Shown: one piece after another, positions 8,895-17,696 of the stretch | Numbering within the stretch: position 1 is the stretch's first letter | Layout of the letters: each line of letters starts with the position of its first letter | From: Hymenobacter plasmatis | Lineage (GTDB): Bacteria > Bacteroidota > Bacteroidia > Cytophagales > Hymenobacteraceae | Length of the DNA stretch: 64,000 bases | Assembly (NCBI RefSeq): GCF_020711255.1 | Contig: NZ_JAJFAW010000013.1 | Location: 1-64,000, forward strand | Direction: 5' to 3' | Position numbers and translations under genes: made by a program | Notes under the pieces: model-generated | What the model saw: the letters and a program-made list of their open reading frames with translations, nothing else | Told to the model about the DNA's origin: nothing | Databases searched by the model: none

Positions 8895-9827
8895 GTGAGG
8901 GTGGTGGAGGAGCTTTTGCAGGAAATCGACGAGTCGGCAGCAAGCGCACACGGCGTGCGCTTGCTGCTGTGGCGCGATGACATGGCTCACCCCGACTTGC
9001 CCGGCAACAAAGCCCGCAAGCTCAAATACAACCTGGCGGCGGCCCGGGAGCAAGGCCACCACACCCTGCTCACGTTTGGCGGGGCCTACTCCAACCACAT
9101 CGCCGCCGTGGCTACCGCGGGCCGGCTTTTCGGCTTTGAGACCGTTGGGTTGATTCGGGGCGATGTCCCGGCCCCGGGCGCAGCGCTAGCGGGGCTCAAC
9201 CCGACCCTGGCCCAGGCCGCGGCCGACGGCATGGCCCTGCACTACCTGGACCGCAGCACCTACCGCCGCCGCTCCGAGCCTGATTTTATTGCCGAGCAGC
9301 TCGCCCGTTTCGGCCCGGCCTACGTGCTGCCCGAGGGCGGCACCAACATCCTGGCCCTGCGCGGGTGCGCCGAACTGGTGGCCGAAATCCAGGCCCGAAC
9401 CGACTTTGATGCCCTGGCCGTAGCGGCGGGCACGGGCGGTACCTTGGCGGGCCTGCTCACGGGACTGGCGGGCCGGCAGCAGGCCGTGGGCGTGGCCGCC
9501 CTGAAAAATGGCGGCTTTCTGCGGGCCGAAGTCGACGCCCTGACCCAGCAGGCAGTGGGGCAGGTCTTTACCAACTACGCGCTGCACACCGACTATCACT
9601 TCGGGGGCTACGCCAAATACTCGGCCGAACTGCTGAAATTTATTGAGCTGTTTCGGGCGCGGCACGGGGTGCTGCTGGACCCCATTTATACCGGCAAGCT
9701 ACTCTTTGGGGTGCTCGACTTGATTCGGCAAGGCCATTTCCGGCGGGGCAGCACGGTGGTGACTATTCATACCGGGGGGCTGCAGGCGTGGGCGGGGTGG
9801 CACGCACGGTTCGGGACTTCGGGCTGA
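8895..9827 (+). CDS. PLP-dependent D-cysteine desulfhydrase / ACC deaminase family enzyme
   Basis: A 310-aa fold-type II PLP enzyme. The PLP lysine lies in LPGNKARKLKYNL (about residue 37-45), the phosphate and substrate loop in FGGAYSNHIAA (about 58-68), and a Gly-rich PLP phosphate site in AAGTGGTLAGL (about 177-187). This matches the ACC deaminase / D-cysteine desulfhydrase family, which cleaves small D- or cyclic amino acids to ammonia and 2-oxo acids. Which substrate is used cannot be told from sequence. The start is GTG at 8895; an ATG at 8891 is in another frame. Its 3' end overlaps the convergent glycosyltransferase gene by 65 bp. Confidence 0.85.
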   Translation: MRVVEELLQEIDESAASAHGVRLLLWRDDMAHPDLPGNKARKLKYNLAAAREQGHHTLLTFGGAYSNHIAAVATAGRLFGFETVGLIRGDVPAPGAALAGLNPTLAQAAADGMALHYLDRSTYRRRSEPDFIAEQLARFGPAYVLPEGGTNILALRGCAELVAEIQARTDFDALAVAAGTGGTLAGLLTGLAGRQQAVGVAALKNGGFLRAEVDALTQQAVGQVFTNYALHTDYHFGGYAKYSAELLKFIELFRARHGVLLDPIYTGKLLFGVLDLIRQGHFRRGSTVVTIHTGGLQAWAGWHARFGTSG

Positions 9828-10989
9828 GCGCCGGAGCCGGCAGCCGCCAGCGGGCGGTGAGCTCCAGCGCGGCCAGCACGAACACCACCGACAGTACCGG
9901 CGCCAGAAACCGCACGTCCCAATCATCGACGGTGAGCATGATGATGGCCGTTTGCAGCAGAAACACTGCCGCCAGAAACACCCGCGCCGGGCGCCAGATA
10001 GCCCCGCGCCGGGTAGCCAGCGCCGCCAGCCAATAGGCCGGCCACAGCACCAGCACGCCCACCACGCGGTGCGCCAGGGAATAATGCGGCTTGAGGTAGC
10101 TGATGAAAATGAACAGCTTCCCCACCATCAGGCGGCCCAGGTACAGGGGGTTGTGCACCCCGAAGTAGAGCACCCGCGCCACCGGCCCGGTGCCGGGCGG
10201 CGGCATCTGCAGCGGCTGGGCCTGGTGCACGGCCCACAGCTGGTAGCGGAAAATCAGCTCGCCGCGCTGATAGGTATCCATGAGGTAGTAGGTGGCCAGC
10301 TGGTGGTTGAGTGCCTGCCACAGCAGGGGCGAGAGCAGCACCAAAAGCAGGAGTGCCGCGCGCCAGGGCCGGCGGTCACGGCGCCGGCGCAGCACATCAA
10401 GCCCCGCGAGCCCGGCGGCCAGCCCCACCATAAAGCCGTTGGGCCGGGCCAGGGCCGTAAGAGCAAGTACGATAATCAGCCAGGCCCAATCCTGGCTCTG
10501 GCCGTGGCGCACGCGGCTGAAGGCTCCGAACGACAACGCCACCAAGCTGATAAAGAGCGACTCGGTGAGCAGAAATACGTTGAACTGCTGGATGTCGGGC
10601 CAGGTAATGAAGAGGAGCGTGGCCAGTGCAGCGGCCGCCCGCCGACCCCCCGCTAGGCGGCGGGTGCCCTGGTAAATGGCCCGCGTGGCCAGCGCCGAAA
10701 CAGCCATCTGGCCCGCCACGATGCCCCACCAGCCCAGGCCCAGCCAGAGCCAGATGCTCTGGAAGAGCGGGTAGAGCACGTAGCGCAGGTTGTGGCCGGG
10801 CGCGAAGTAGCCGCGCTCGGCAATGTCATGGGCATATTCGAGGTAGCGGGCGCTGTCGTTGGCGAAGTGCGGGCCGTGGTGCTGCCGCAGGTATACCAGC
10901 TGCACCAGCACCCACAGCCCCGCCAGCACAGCCGGATGGTGCGGCCACAGGCGCAGGCCCCACGCACGAATGAAGGAGAATAAGCGCAT
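9763..10989 (-). CDS. GT39-like membrane glycosyltransferase
   Basis: A 408-aa protein with about ten predicted membrane helices. The first extracytoplasmic loop has NDSARYLEYAHDIAERGYF, with the acidic residues expected of the GT-C / ArnT-PMT superfamily. Such enzymes move sugars from polyprenyl-phosphate donors to lipids or proteins on the outer face of the inner membrane. I chose the ATG at 10989 (MRLFSFIRAWGLRL). The longer frame reaching 11199 has an Arg-rich, unprotein-like N-terminus and overlaps the DUF4230 gene. The C-terminal coding end overlaps the convergent PLP-enzyme gene. Donor and acceptor are unknown. Confidence 0.75.
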   Translation of the reverse strand: MRLFSFIRAWGLRLWPHHPAVLAGLWVLVQLVYLRQHHGPHFANDSARYLEYAHDIAERGYFAPGHNLRYVLYPLFQSIWLWLGLGWWGIVAGQMAVSALATRAIYQGTRRLAGGRRAAAALATLLFITWPDIQQFNVFLLTESLFISLVALSFGAFSRVRHGQSQDWAWLIIVLALTALARPNGFMVGLAAGLAGLDVLRRRRDRRPWRAALLLLVLLSPLLWQALNHQLATYYLMDTYQRGELIFRYQLWAVHQAQPLQMPPPGTGPVARVLYFGVHNPLYLGRLMVGKLFIFISYLKPHYSLAHRVVGVLVLWPAYWLAALATRRGAIWRPARVFLAAVFLLQTAIIMLTVDDWDVRFLAPVLSVVFVLAALELTARWRLPAPALSPKSRTVRATPPTPAAPRYE

Positions 10990-11053
10990 CGGCCACAAAG
11001 CTAGGCCCCCGCTCGGCCCAACGCCGCACCGCCGGCCCCGTACTGTAGCGCAT

Positions 11054-11689
11054 ATGAACCTTATCCGCCTTATTCGTCGGCTGCTACCGCTCTTGTTTCT
11101 GGTGGGCCTGGGCTGGCTGCTGTGGAGCAAAGTGAGCCCGGCGCTCCGCGACCTGAACCCTTTGGCCAGCGCAGGCCCGCAAATCACCGTGACCCACAAT
11201 ACGGTGCTGACACAGGTAGAAGCCCTGGGCCGGCTGGAGCTGGTGCGCTACCGCTTCAAGGACGTGGTGGAGTACAAGCGCCGCGCCTACCGGTTTTTGC
11301 CTGAATCGAAAGTGGCCCTTGTAGTGGGCGGCGAGGCCGTGGGCTGCATCGATTTGCGCAAGCTCAAGCCGCAGGACGTGGTGCTGGAAGGCGACTCGGT
11401 GGTGCGCGTGGCGCTGCCCCCGCCCGAGCTCTGCAGCTTCCAGGTCAACCACAACCAAAGCCGCGTGTTCAGCACCGAAAACGCCTTGTTTCAGGATGCC
11501 GAGCTGATAGACGAAGGCTACAAATACGCCGAAGCCCAGGTGCGCAACGCCGCGCTGCAGTCGGGCATCCTGGCCGAGACCCAGCGCAACGCCGAGCAGA
11601 TTCTCGTGCCCATGCTGCGCACGCTTACCGGCCGCCGGGTGGTATTGGGCCAACAAATGCGCCTGCCCAAGCCCGGGCCCAAGCAATAG
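11054..11689 (+). CDS. DUF4230 domain protein
   Basis: A 211-aa protein with an N-terminal membrane anchor (IRRLLPLLFLVGLGWLLWS) and a periplasmic domain of the DUF4230 type. Typical features are the early strand pair QITVTHNTVLTQVEALGRLEL, a middle VALVVGGEAVGCIDLRKLKP, and a C-terminal helix EAQVRNAALQSGILAETQRNAEQILVPMLR split here into two motifs (EAQVRNAALQSGIL and NAEQILVPMLRTL). The start ATG at 11054 is 64 bp from the divergent glycosyltransferase start. Function of the family is unknown. Confidence 0.8.
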   Translation: MNLIRLIRRLLPLLFLVGLGWLLWSKVSPALRDLNPLASAGPQITVTHNTVLTQVEALGRLELVRYRFKDVVEYKRRAYRFLPESKVALVVGGEAVGCIDLRKLKPQDVVLEGDSVVRVALPPPELCSFQVNHNQSRVFSTENALFQDAELIDEGYKYAEAQVRNAALQSGILAETQRNAEQILVPMLRTLTGRRVVLGQQMRLPKPGPKQ

Positions 11690-11696
11690 CCAGCGG

Positions 11697-13121
11697 CTAC
11701 GCCATGGCCTGCATCTTGTCGTTTTGGTGGCGCAGGCGCTGGCACAGCACCCGCAGGATGTTGCGCAGCACCTCGGGCCGGTCGCCCATCACGTCGTAAA
11801 AATCGTCCTGGTCGAGGCGCAGGGCCATCACCGGCTCCAGGGCGCGGGCCGTGGCCGAGCGCGGCTCGGCATCGAGCAGCGCCAGCTCGCCAAAAAAGTC
11901 GCCGGCCTCGAACGTGGTGAGCTGCTGCCCGCCGTTGTAGATGCCCACCGTGCCCTCGTGCACAATAAACAGCGACCCGCCCTGGTCGCCCTTGGCAAAA
12001 ATCTCCTCGTCGGCCGCGAATCCCACCTCGTTCATGATGGGTACGATGGCGCTGAGCACGTGCTCGGGCGTTTCGGCAAACAAGGCGGTGTGTTGCAGAA
12101 TCCGGACCCGCTCGGCGGCGGATACGCGGGCGGAGTCGGAATCGGGGAGCATGGGGAAGGGCGGCGCCGCGTGGGGCCAGTGGTGGAGCAACGCTTTGTG
12201 AACAATGGGCTGGGTTTCGGCCAGGCGGCGCAGCGCGGCAACGGCGCTTTCGCGCACAAGCCGGTTTTGGGCCCGCAAATGGGGGAGCAGGGCTTTTACC
12301 GTGGTAGCAGTGGGCTTCCAGGTTTGCAGGGCCTGGGCCAGGGTCCAGTCGGCAAACGCGGCCAAGCCCTGCACGGCCACCAGCTCGGCCACCGGGGGCA
12401 GGACGGCGGGCGGCGGACCCAGCAGCTCGTCGAAGGCCCGGGCCTTGGCGGCGGCCGGGGCCGGGTCGAGCAGCGTGAGCAGGCCCTGGTACACCTGCGC
12501 CGGAATGAGGTGGCGGAGCAATTCCAGCGCCGTGGCCTGGCGCTCGGGGGCGGCGTGGGCCACCGTGCGCTGCGCCTGGGCAATGAGCTGCGGCGAATAC
12601 AGCCGAACGAGCAGGCCAAACAAGCGGCTTTGCACGCCCTGCAGCTCGTAGGCCAGGGCCTTGGCCAGCGGCGCTGGAGCGGTGGCCTGGCCGTGCAGCA
12701 GCTGCCGGGCCAGCTGCAGCTCGCGCTGCACCACGGCTTCAAACACGGCGGCTTCGGCCGGCTCGGGTCGGGGAGTGGTGGCGCGCAGGGCCGCGGCCCG
12801 CGCAAACAGGTTTTCGTTTCGAATCAGCTCCACCATCAGCTGGCGGCTGGCGGGGGTATTAAACAGGGCAGCAGCCTGCACCAGGCGGCGCAGCAGGGCC
12901 GGGTCGTCGGTGGCCAGCGCGGCGGGCAGGGCCGCCGCCAGGGCCGGAATGGCGGTGGGGCCCAGCTGCTGCAGGCCCGCCGCGGCGGCGCGGTGCTGCC
13001 GCGGGTCGCCGAGGGCGGCCACCAGGGCGGGCGCGCTATCGGCTGGCAGCGGCTTGCCCAGGGGCGCTTCTTCGCCCGGCTGGAGGCCCAGCAGCTGCTG
13101 CAAGCTTTGTCGGAAAGTCAT
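11697..13121 (-). CDS. HEAT-repeat protein with C-terminal cyclic-nucleotide-binding domain
   Basis: A 474-aa protein. Residues about 25-330 are Ala/Leu-rich helical hairpins of HEAT type. Residues about 345-465 form a cNMP-binding domain with the strand SLFIVHEGTVGIYN and the phosphate-binding cassette FGELALLDAEPRSATARAL, whose Glu and Arg are the residues that contact cyclic nucleotide in CRP and PKA. No helix-turn-helix follows, so it is not a CRP-type regulator. The same HEAT plus cNMP arrangement occurs as the soluble tail of Npt-type transporters in Bacteroidota; here it stands alone. It may be a cAMP-responsive scaffold. Its stop is 7 bp from the convergent DUF4230 gene. Confidence 0.8.
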   Translation of the reverse strand: MTFRQSLQQLLGLQPGEEAPLGKPLPADSAPALVAALGDPRQHRAAAAGLQQLGPTAIPALAAALPAALATDDPALLRRLVQAAALFNTPASRQLMVELIRNENLFARAAALRATTPRPEPAEAAVFEAVVQRELQLARQLLHGQATAPAPLAKALAYELQGVQSRLFGLLVRLYSPQLIAQAQRTVAHAAPERQATALELLRHLIPAQVYQGLLTLLDPAPAAAKARAFDELLGPPPAVLPPVAELVAVQGLAAFADWTLAQALQTWKPTATTVKALLPHLRAQNRLVRESAVAALRRLAETQPIVHKALLHHWPHAAPPFPMLPDSDSARVSAAERVRILQHTALFAETPEHVLSAIVPIMNEVGFAADEEIFAKGDQGGSLFIVHEGTVGIYNGGQQLTTFEAGDFFGELALLDAEPRSATARALEPVMALRLDQDDFYDVMGDRPEVLRNILRVLCQRLRHQNDKMQAMA

Positions 13122-13300
13122 TGACGAAAAAGAAGATGAGCGAAGAACTCCGCGGTGCAAGTTAAGGGGCGGGCTACCGGCCGGGCCAGAAGGCGTGCCT
13201 GAGCGGGAACAGCCGACGGCAGAGAAGGGGCCGCATCCAAACCAGCGAAGCTGGGCTAAAACTGTGGGGCGGTACTGAGCTCAGGGCCGGCCGGTGGCTG

Positions 13301-13807
13301 CTACTCGTCGTCCTCGGGCGCTTTGCCCAAGTCGTCGAGCGCGATTTTTATCAGGTCCTGCTCGTAGCCTTTGCCGGTGAGGTACTGCGAGATTTTCATG
13401 CGGCGCACCCGCGGGTTCGACTCCTTTTCCTGGCGGTCTTTCTTTTCCATAATCTCCACCAGATTCTGGTAGTACTCCTCGCCATCAATCTCCTTCATGC
13501 CCGACTTGATGCAAAACTCGCTGAGGCCTTTCTGCTTGAGCTCCTGCAGGATGCGTCGGCGGCCCCACTTCTTCTGGCGGTAGTGCCCGCGCACAAAGGC
13601 CTTGGCAAACCGCTCTTCGTCCAGCAGCTTTTCGCGGCTCAGGCGGATGATAATCTCGCCGGATTCGTCCTCGTCCAGCCCGTAGGAGCGCAGCTTTTGC
13701 TCCACTTCTTTCTGGGTGCGCTCCTGGTAGGCGCAGAAGGCCGCAATCTTTTGCAGGGCCTCGCCGGGCGTGTACTGCTTGGGCGTTTTGTCGGGGCTTT
13801 TAAACAT
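13301..13807 (-). CDS. recX: Regulatory protein RecX
   Basis: A 168-aa RecX-family protein. It is built from three-helix repeats with the family signature YQERTQKEVEQKLRSYG, followed by EKLLDEERFAKAFVRGHYRQ and KKWGRRRILQELKQKGLS, each recognisable as one RecX repeat. RecX binds RecA filaments and limits strand exchange. Here it stands alone, not next to recA, which is common in Bacteroidota. The N-terminal SPDKTPKQYTPGEALQKI is also typical of Bacteroidota RecX. The gene is divergent from the EamA transporter across 152 bp. Confidence 0.92.
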   Translation of the reverse strand: MFKSPDKTPKQYTPGEALQKIAAFCAYQERTQKEVEQKLRSYGLDEDESGEIIIRLSREKLLDEERFAKAFVRGHYRQKKWGRRRILQELKQKGLSEFCIKSGMKEIDGEEYYQNLVEIMEKKDRQEKESNPRVRRMKISQYLTGKGYEQDLIKIALDDLGKAPEDDE

Positions 13808-13959
13808 TTAACAGTTATCAATTAACATTTATCAGCCGTTCGGCTTTTGCTTTCGGCGGCTCCTGTCTAACAACGCTGGCTCAAGTTCGTTACCCGGGCC
13901 GGCCGGTGGAGTGGAAATCCTCGAACGTTAAATAAGGTCTGTCAGATGTTAATTGGTAA

Positions 13960-14883
13960 ATGTTAAAGGATATCACGCCCGGCATCCGGCTGATGCTGCT
14001 GAGTACCTTGCTGTTTGCGGGCATGAATGCCTGCGTGAAGCAGCTGCACCACCTGCCCGCGCTGGAAATCATTTTTTTTCGCTCCATCTTTTCCATCGTG
14101 GCTAGCTACGTGGCCCTGCGGCGGCTAGGCGTGGCCCCGTTTGGCAACAACTACCGCCTGCTCATTAGCCGCGGCAGTACCGGGGCGGTGGCGCTGGTGT
14201 GCTATTTTCTGGCCATTCAGCACCTGCCGTTGGCCACGGCCGTCACGGCCCAGTACCTGGCCCCGATTTTTACGGCCGTGATGGGCATCTGGCTGGTGCG
14301 CGAGCCGGTGCGCAGCTGGCAGTGGGTGTTCTTCGCCCTTAGCTTTGGGGGCGTGGTGCTGGTGCAGCAGGGCGGGCCCGCCACGCCCAGCGCCGGCCCG
14401 GCTGGGCCAGCCGACCTCGGCCTGGTGTACCTGGGCATTGGCGTGCTGGGCGCGCTGCTTTCGGGGCTGAGCTACAACGCCATCCGCAAGCTGCGCGGGC
14501 GCGAGCACCCGCTGGTTATTGTCTTCTACTTCCCCTTGATTTCGCTGCCGCTGGCGGCCCTGGGCTGCCTGTTTCACTGGCAAACCCCGCAGGGGAGCGA
14601 CTGGCTTTGGCTGCTGGTGTGCGGCGCCTTCACGCAGGGCGCGCAAGTGGCCATGACGCGCGCCTACCAGCTGGAGCGCCTCAGCCGGGTGGCGCCGCTC
14701 AACTACCTGGGCATGTTTTACGCCCTGGGGTTGGGCTACGTGTTTTTTGGCGAAAGCTTTGGGCCGGTGGCCTATGCCGGCATGGCCATGGTGCTGCTGG
14801 GCGTGGGCCTCAATGCCTGGTACACCAGCCACGTAGACGCCCGCTCGGCCAGCTTGCCGCCCGCCGAGGAGGTGGTGGCGTGA
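13960..14883 (+). CDS. EamA/DMT family transporter
   Basis: A 307-aa membrane protein with ten predicted helices arranged as two EamA repeats (about 8-140 and 155-295). The first repeat starts GIRLMLLSTLLFAGMNACVK; the repeat end VMGIWLVREPVRSWQW carries the conserved acidic residue of the DMT fold. These carriers export or import metabolites such as amino acids or nucleotides, but the substrate cannot be predicted. The start codon is within a short repeat-rich stretch (TTAATTGGTAAATGTTAAA). It is followed by a large DUF5686 gene. Confidence 0.85.
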   Translation: MLKDITPGIRLMLLSTLLFAGMNACVKQLHHLPALEIIFFRSIFSIVASYVALRRLGVAPFGNNYRLLISRGSTGAVALVCYFLAIQHLPLATAVTAQYLAPIFTAVMGIWLVREPVRSWQWVFFALSFGGVVLVQQGGPATPSAGPAGPADLGLVYLGIGVLGALLSGLSYNAIRKLRGREHPLVIVFYFPLISLPLAALGCLFHWQTPQGSDWLWLLVCGAFTQGAQVAMTRAYQLERLSRVAPLNYLGMFYALGLGYVFFGESFGPVAYAGMAMVLLGVGLNAWYTSHVDARSASLPPAEEVVA

Positions 14884-14999
14884 GGCGCCGGCGGCAGGCA
14901 TTCGCCTCTCAGCCCAAGCAACTGTTTGGCGCCGCGCGGCATCAGTTGTACCCGGGGCGTAACTTGGTCGGGTCCTTTGCTTCTGCTGTTTGCTGCTTT

Positions 15000-17642
15000 A
15001 TGTTGGTGTCTGCGTTTCGTCTGGTTGTGTTTGCCTTACTGCTGAGCGGGTTGCCGGGGTTGAGCTACGCGGGCATCATCAAGGGCACCGTGAAGGGGGC
15101 CAACCAGGATGGGCTGGCCTTTGCCAACGTGGCCGTGCGCGGCGCCGCCACCAGCACCGGCGCCAACGAGCAGGGCCAGTTTCAGCTGCGGCTGCCGGCC
15201 GGGCAGTACGAGCTGGTGTTTCAGTACGTGGGCTACCGGCCCCAAATCCAGCCGGTGCGCGTGCTCGGCGGCGATACCGTGGTGGTGCTCAACGTAACGC
15301 TGCAGCCCGAGGCCTACAACCTGGGCGAAGTGCTGGTGAAATCCACCGACCGCGACCCGGCCTACGCCATCATTCAGCAGGCGCAGCAGTGGCGGGCCTA
15401 CCACCGGCGCGAGGTGGCGGCCTACCGCGCCCGCATCTACATCAAGAGCCTGCTCCGCGTAAACGACACGCCGGCCAAAATCATGGGCCTGTTCAAGGTG
15501 GGGCCGGATATCAAGAAAGGCATTCTTTACCTCTCCGAAAGCCTGTCGGACATCAGCTTTACCCAGCCCAACGTCATCAAGGAGCGCATGATTTCGAGCC
15601 GGGTGAGCGGCGATTCGCGGGGCCTGAGCTTCAACCGAGCCAGCGCGGGCCGCAACTTGGGCTTCTACGAAAACCTGATTAAAATCCCCTTCTCGGAGCG
15701 CGGCTTCGTGTCGCCCATCGCAGCCAACGCCATGCTGTTCTACAAGTACGAGCTGGTGGGCAGCACCCCGCAGGGGGGCGCGGTGGTGCACAAAATCCGG
15801 GTGATTCCGCGCCGCCGCACCGACCCCGTTTTTTCGGGCTTCATCTACATCGTCGACAATTCCTGGCGCATTCACTCCGTTGATTTGAGCCTGGACAAAG
15901 AGGCCCACATCGACTTCGTCGATGTGCTTCACCTGGCCCAACAATACGTGCCCGCTCCGGACAATCACAACGTCTGGCTCATCCAGTCGCAGCAGATACG
16001 GGCTAACCTGTCGGGCATGGGTTTCAAAGGCACCGGCTACATCACAGCCGTGCTGTCCAACTACGCCAACGTGGTGCCCACCTACCCCACGCCGCCCGCG
16101 GCCACCGCCCCGCCTGTGGTGGCCGAGGCGAAAGAAGCCGCCGTGGGCCAGGAAACCGCCGCCCAAATCCGCAAGCGCAAGCCCGACCTGCGCGGCCTGA
16201 GCGCCCAGGTGCGCAAGCAGGTGAAGCGCGCCCAGCGCGACTCGCTGAAAAACGACCCATTTGCCCAGATGCCGCGCGGCGAGGTGCAGCTCATCGAGAA
16301 AGGCGTGAACGAGCGCGACTCCAGCTACTGGGACCAAGTGCGCCCCGTGCCACTCACGGCCGAGGAGAAAAAGGACTACCGCGTGAAGGACAGCACGGAG
16401 GTCATCCGCAAGTCGCGCCCCTACCAGGACTCGCTCGATAAAAAGCGCAACGAGTTCGAGCCTATAAACTTGGTTATCGGGGGCTATACTCACCTCAATA
16501 CCTTCCGGAAGCAGTCGGTGACCGTGCAGCCGCTGGCCCAGATATTCCAGTACAACACCGTGGAGGGCGCGGTGCTCAACGCCCAGGCCGTCTTCAGCCA
16601 GCGCACCGACGACCGCCGCTACTTCACCCTCACGCCCACGCTGCGCTACGGCTTCAGCAGCCAGCAGCTCAACCCCAGCTTGGTGGCCACCTGGCAGCTA
16701 CACCCGGCCAAGCTCAAGCAATTCAGCCTGGCCGCGGGCCGCACCGTCGAGAACTTCGACCGCAACTCGCAGCTCACGCCGGCCATCAACACGCTGTACA
16801 CGCTCTACGCTAACCGCAACTACGCCAAGCTCTACCGCCGCGACGGCGCCGAGCTTACCTACCTCACCGAGCCGATAAATGGGCTCAACCTCCGCGCCAC
16901 CGCCGCTTACTTCGACCGCCACGAGCTGTTCAACACCACCGAGCGCCTCGTGCGGGACGTGCGCGGCCGCGCCTTCACGCCCAACCGGCCCGTGAGCGAA
17001 GAGCTGCCCGATACCGGCTTTGGCCGCAGCCAGGTGCTCACCGTGGGGCTCTCGCTCGATTACAAGCCTGGCCAGCGCTACATCAGCCGGCCCGATGGCA
17101 AGTTCAACCTCGGCTCGAAGTGGCCCACTTTCAACGTGCAGGGCCGCCTGGCCGTGCCCCACGTGCTGGGGGCCGACGTGCGCTACCTGCTGCTGCAAGC
17201 CGGCGTGCGCGACAACCTGCCGCTGGGCCTGCTGGGCACCAGCAGCTTCCGCGTGAGCGTGGGCGGCTTCGTGGGCCGGGAGGTGGGCCTCACTTTCGCC
17301 GACTACCGGCACTTCTCCGGCAACCAAACCATTCTGGCCGGCAACTTCAGCAACTTCCAGCTGCTGGACTACTACCGCTTCAGCACCAAGAATACCTACC
17401 TGGAGGCCCACTACGACCACCACTTCAACGGCTTCATCTTCAACAAAGTCCCGCTGCTGCGCCAGCTCAAGTGGCAGGAAGTAGCCTCGCTCAACTACCT
17501 CACTACGGCCCAGGCCGGGCACTACGTGGAGCTGGGAGTGGGCGTCGAGCACATCCTGAAAGTGCTGCGCGTCGATTTCTACACCGCTCTGCAAAGCGGC
17601 CAGCGGCTGGGCACCGGCGTGCGCGTCGGGTTTGGGTTTTAA
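15000..17642 (+). CDS. DUF5686 outer-membrane protein with carboxypeptidase-like domain
   Basis: An 880-aa exported protein. The signal peptide (LVVFALLLSGLPGLSYAG) is followed by a carboxypeptidase-regulatory domain (about 22-110; IIKGTVKGANQDGLAFANV to VLNVTLQPEAYNLGEVLV). The remainder is the DUF5686 region, rich in aromatic-ended strands, including GGYTHLNTFRKQSVTVQPL and a final strand ending GTGVRVGFGF. This indicates an outer-membrane beta-barrel of unknown role. The start at 15000 gives a proper signal peptide; the open frame extends far upstream into the EamA gene but without coding sense. A Lys/Arg-rich linker (KRKPDLRGLSAQVRKQVKRA) lies between the two domains. Confidence 0.85.
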   Translation: MLVSAFRLVVFALLLSGLPGLSYAGIIKGTVKGANQDGLAFANVAVRGAATSTGANEQGQFQLRLPAGQYELVFQYVGYRPQIQPVRVLGGDTVVVLNVTLQPEAYNLGEVLVKSTDRDPAYAIIQQAQQWRAYHRREVAAYRARIYIKSLLRVNDTPAKIMGLFKVGPDIKKGILYLSESLSDISFTQPNVIKERMISSRVSGDSRGLSFNRASAGRNLGFYENLIKIPFSERGFVSPIAANAMLFYKYELVGSTPQGGAVVHKIRVIPRRRTDPVFSGFIYIVDNSWRIHSVDLSLDKEAHIDFVDVLHLAQQYVPAPDNHNVWLIQSQQIRANLSGMGFKGTGYITAVLSNYANVVPTYPTPPAATAPPVVAEAKEAAVGQETAAQIRKRKPDLRGLSAQVRKQVKRAQRDSLKNDPFAQMPRGEVQLIEKGVNERDSSYWDQVRPVPLTAEEKKDYRVKDSTEVIRKSRPYQDSLDKKRNEFEPINLVIGGYTHLNTFRKQSVTVQPLAQIFQYNTVEGAVLNAQAVFSQRTDDRRYFTLTPTLRYGFSSQQLNPSLVATWQLHPAKLKQFSLAAGRTVENFDRNSQLTPAINTLYTLYANRNYAKLYRRDGAELTYLTEPINGLNLRATAAYFDRHELFNTTERLVRDVRGRAFTPNRPVSEELPDTGFGRSQVLTVGLSLDYKPGQRYISRPDGKFNLGSKWPTFNVQGRLAVPHVLGADVRYLLLQAGVRDNLPLGLLGTSSFRVSVGGFVGREVGLTFADYRHFSGNQTILAGNFSNFQLLDYYRFSTKNTYLEAHYDHHFNGFIFNKVPLLRQLKWQEVASLNYLTTAQAGHYVELGVGVEHILKVLRVDFYTALQSGQRLGTGVRVGFGF

Positions 17643-17696
17643 GGCCTGAGCTTCCTGGCCCAAGGTTGCTTCTCCTTCGGGCGGGTCAGGCGCGGT

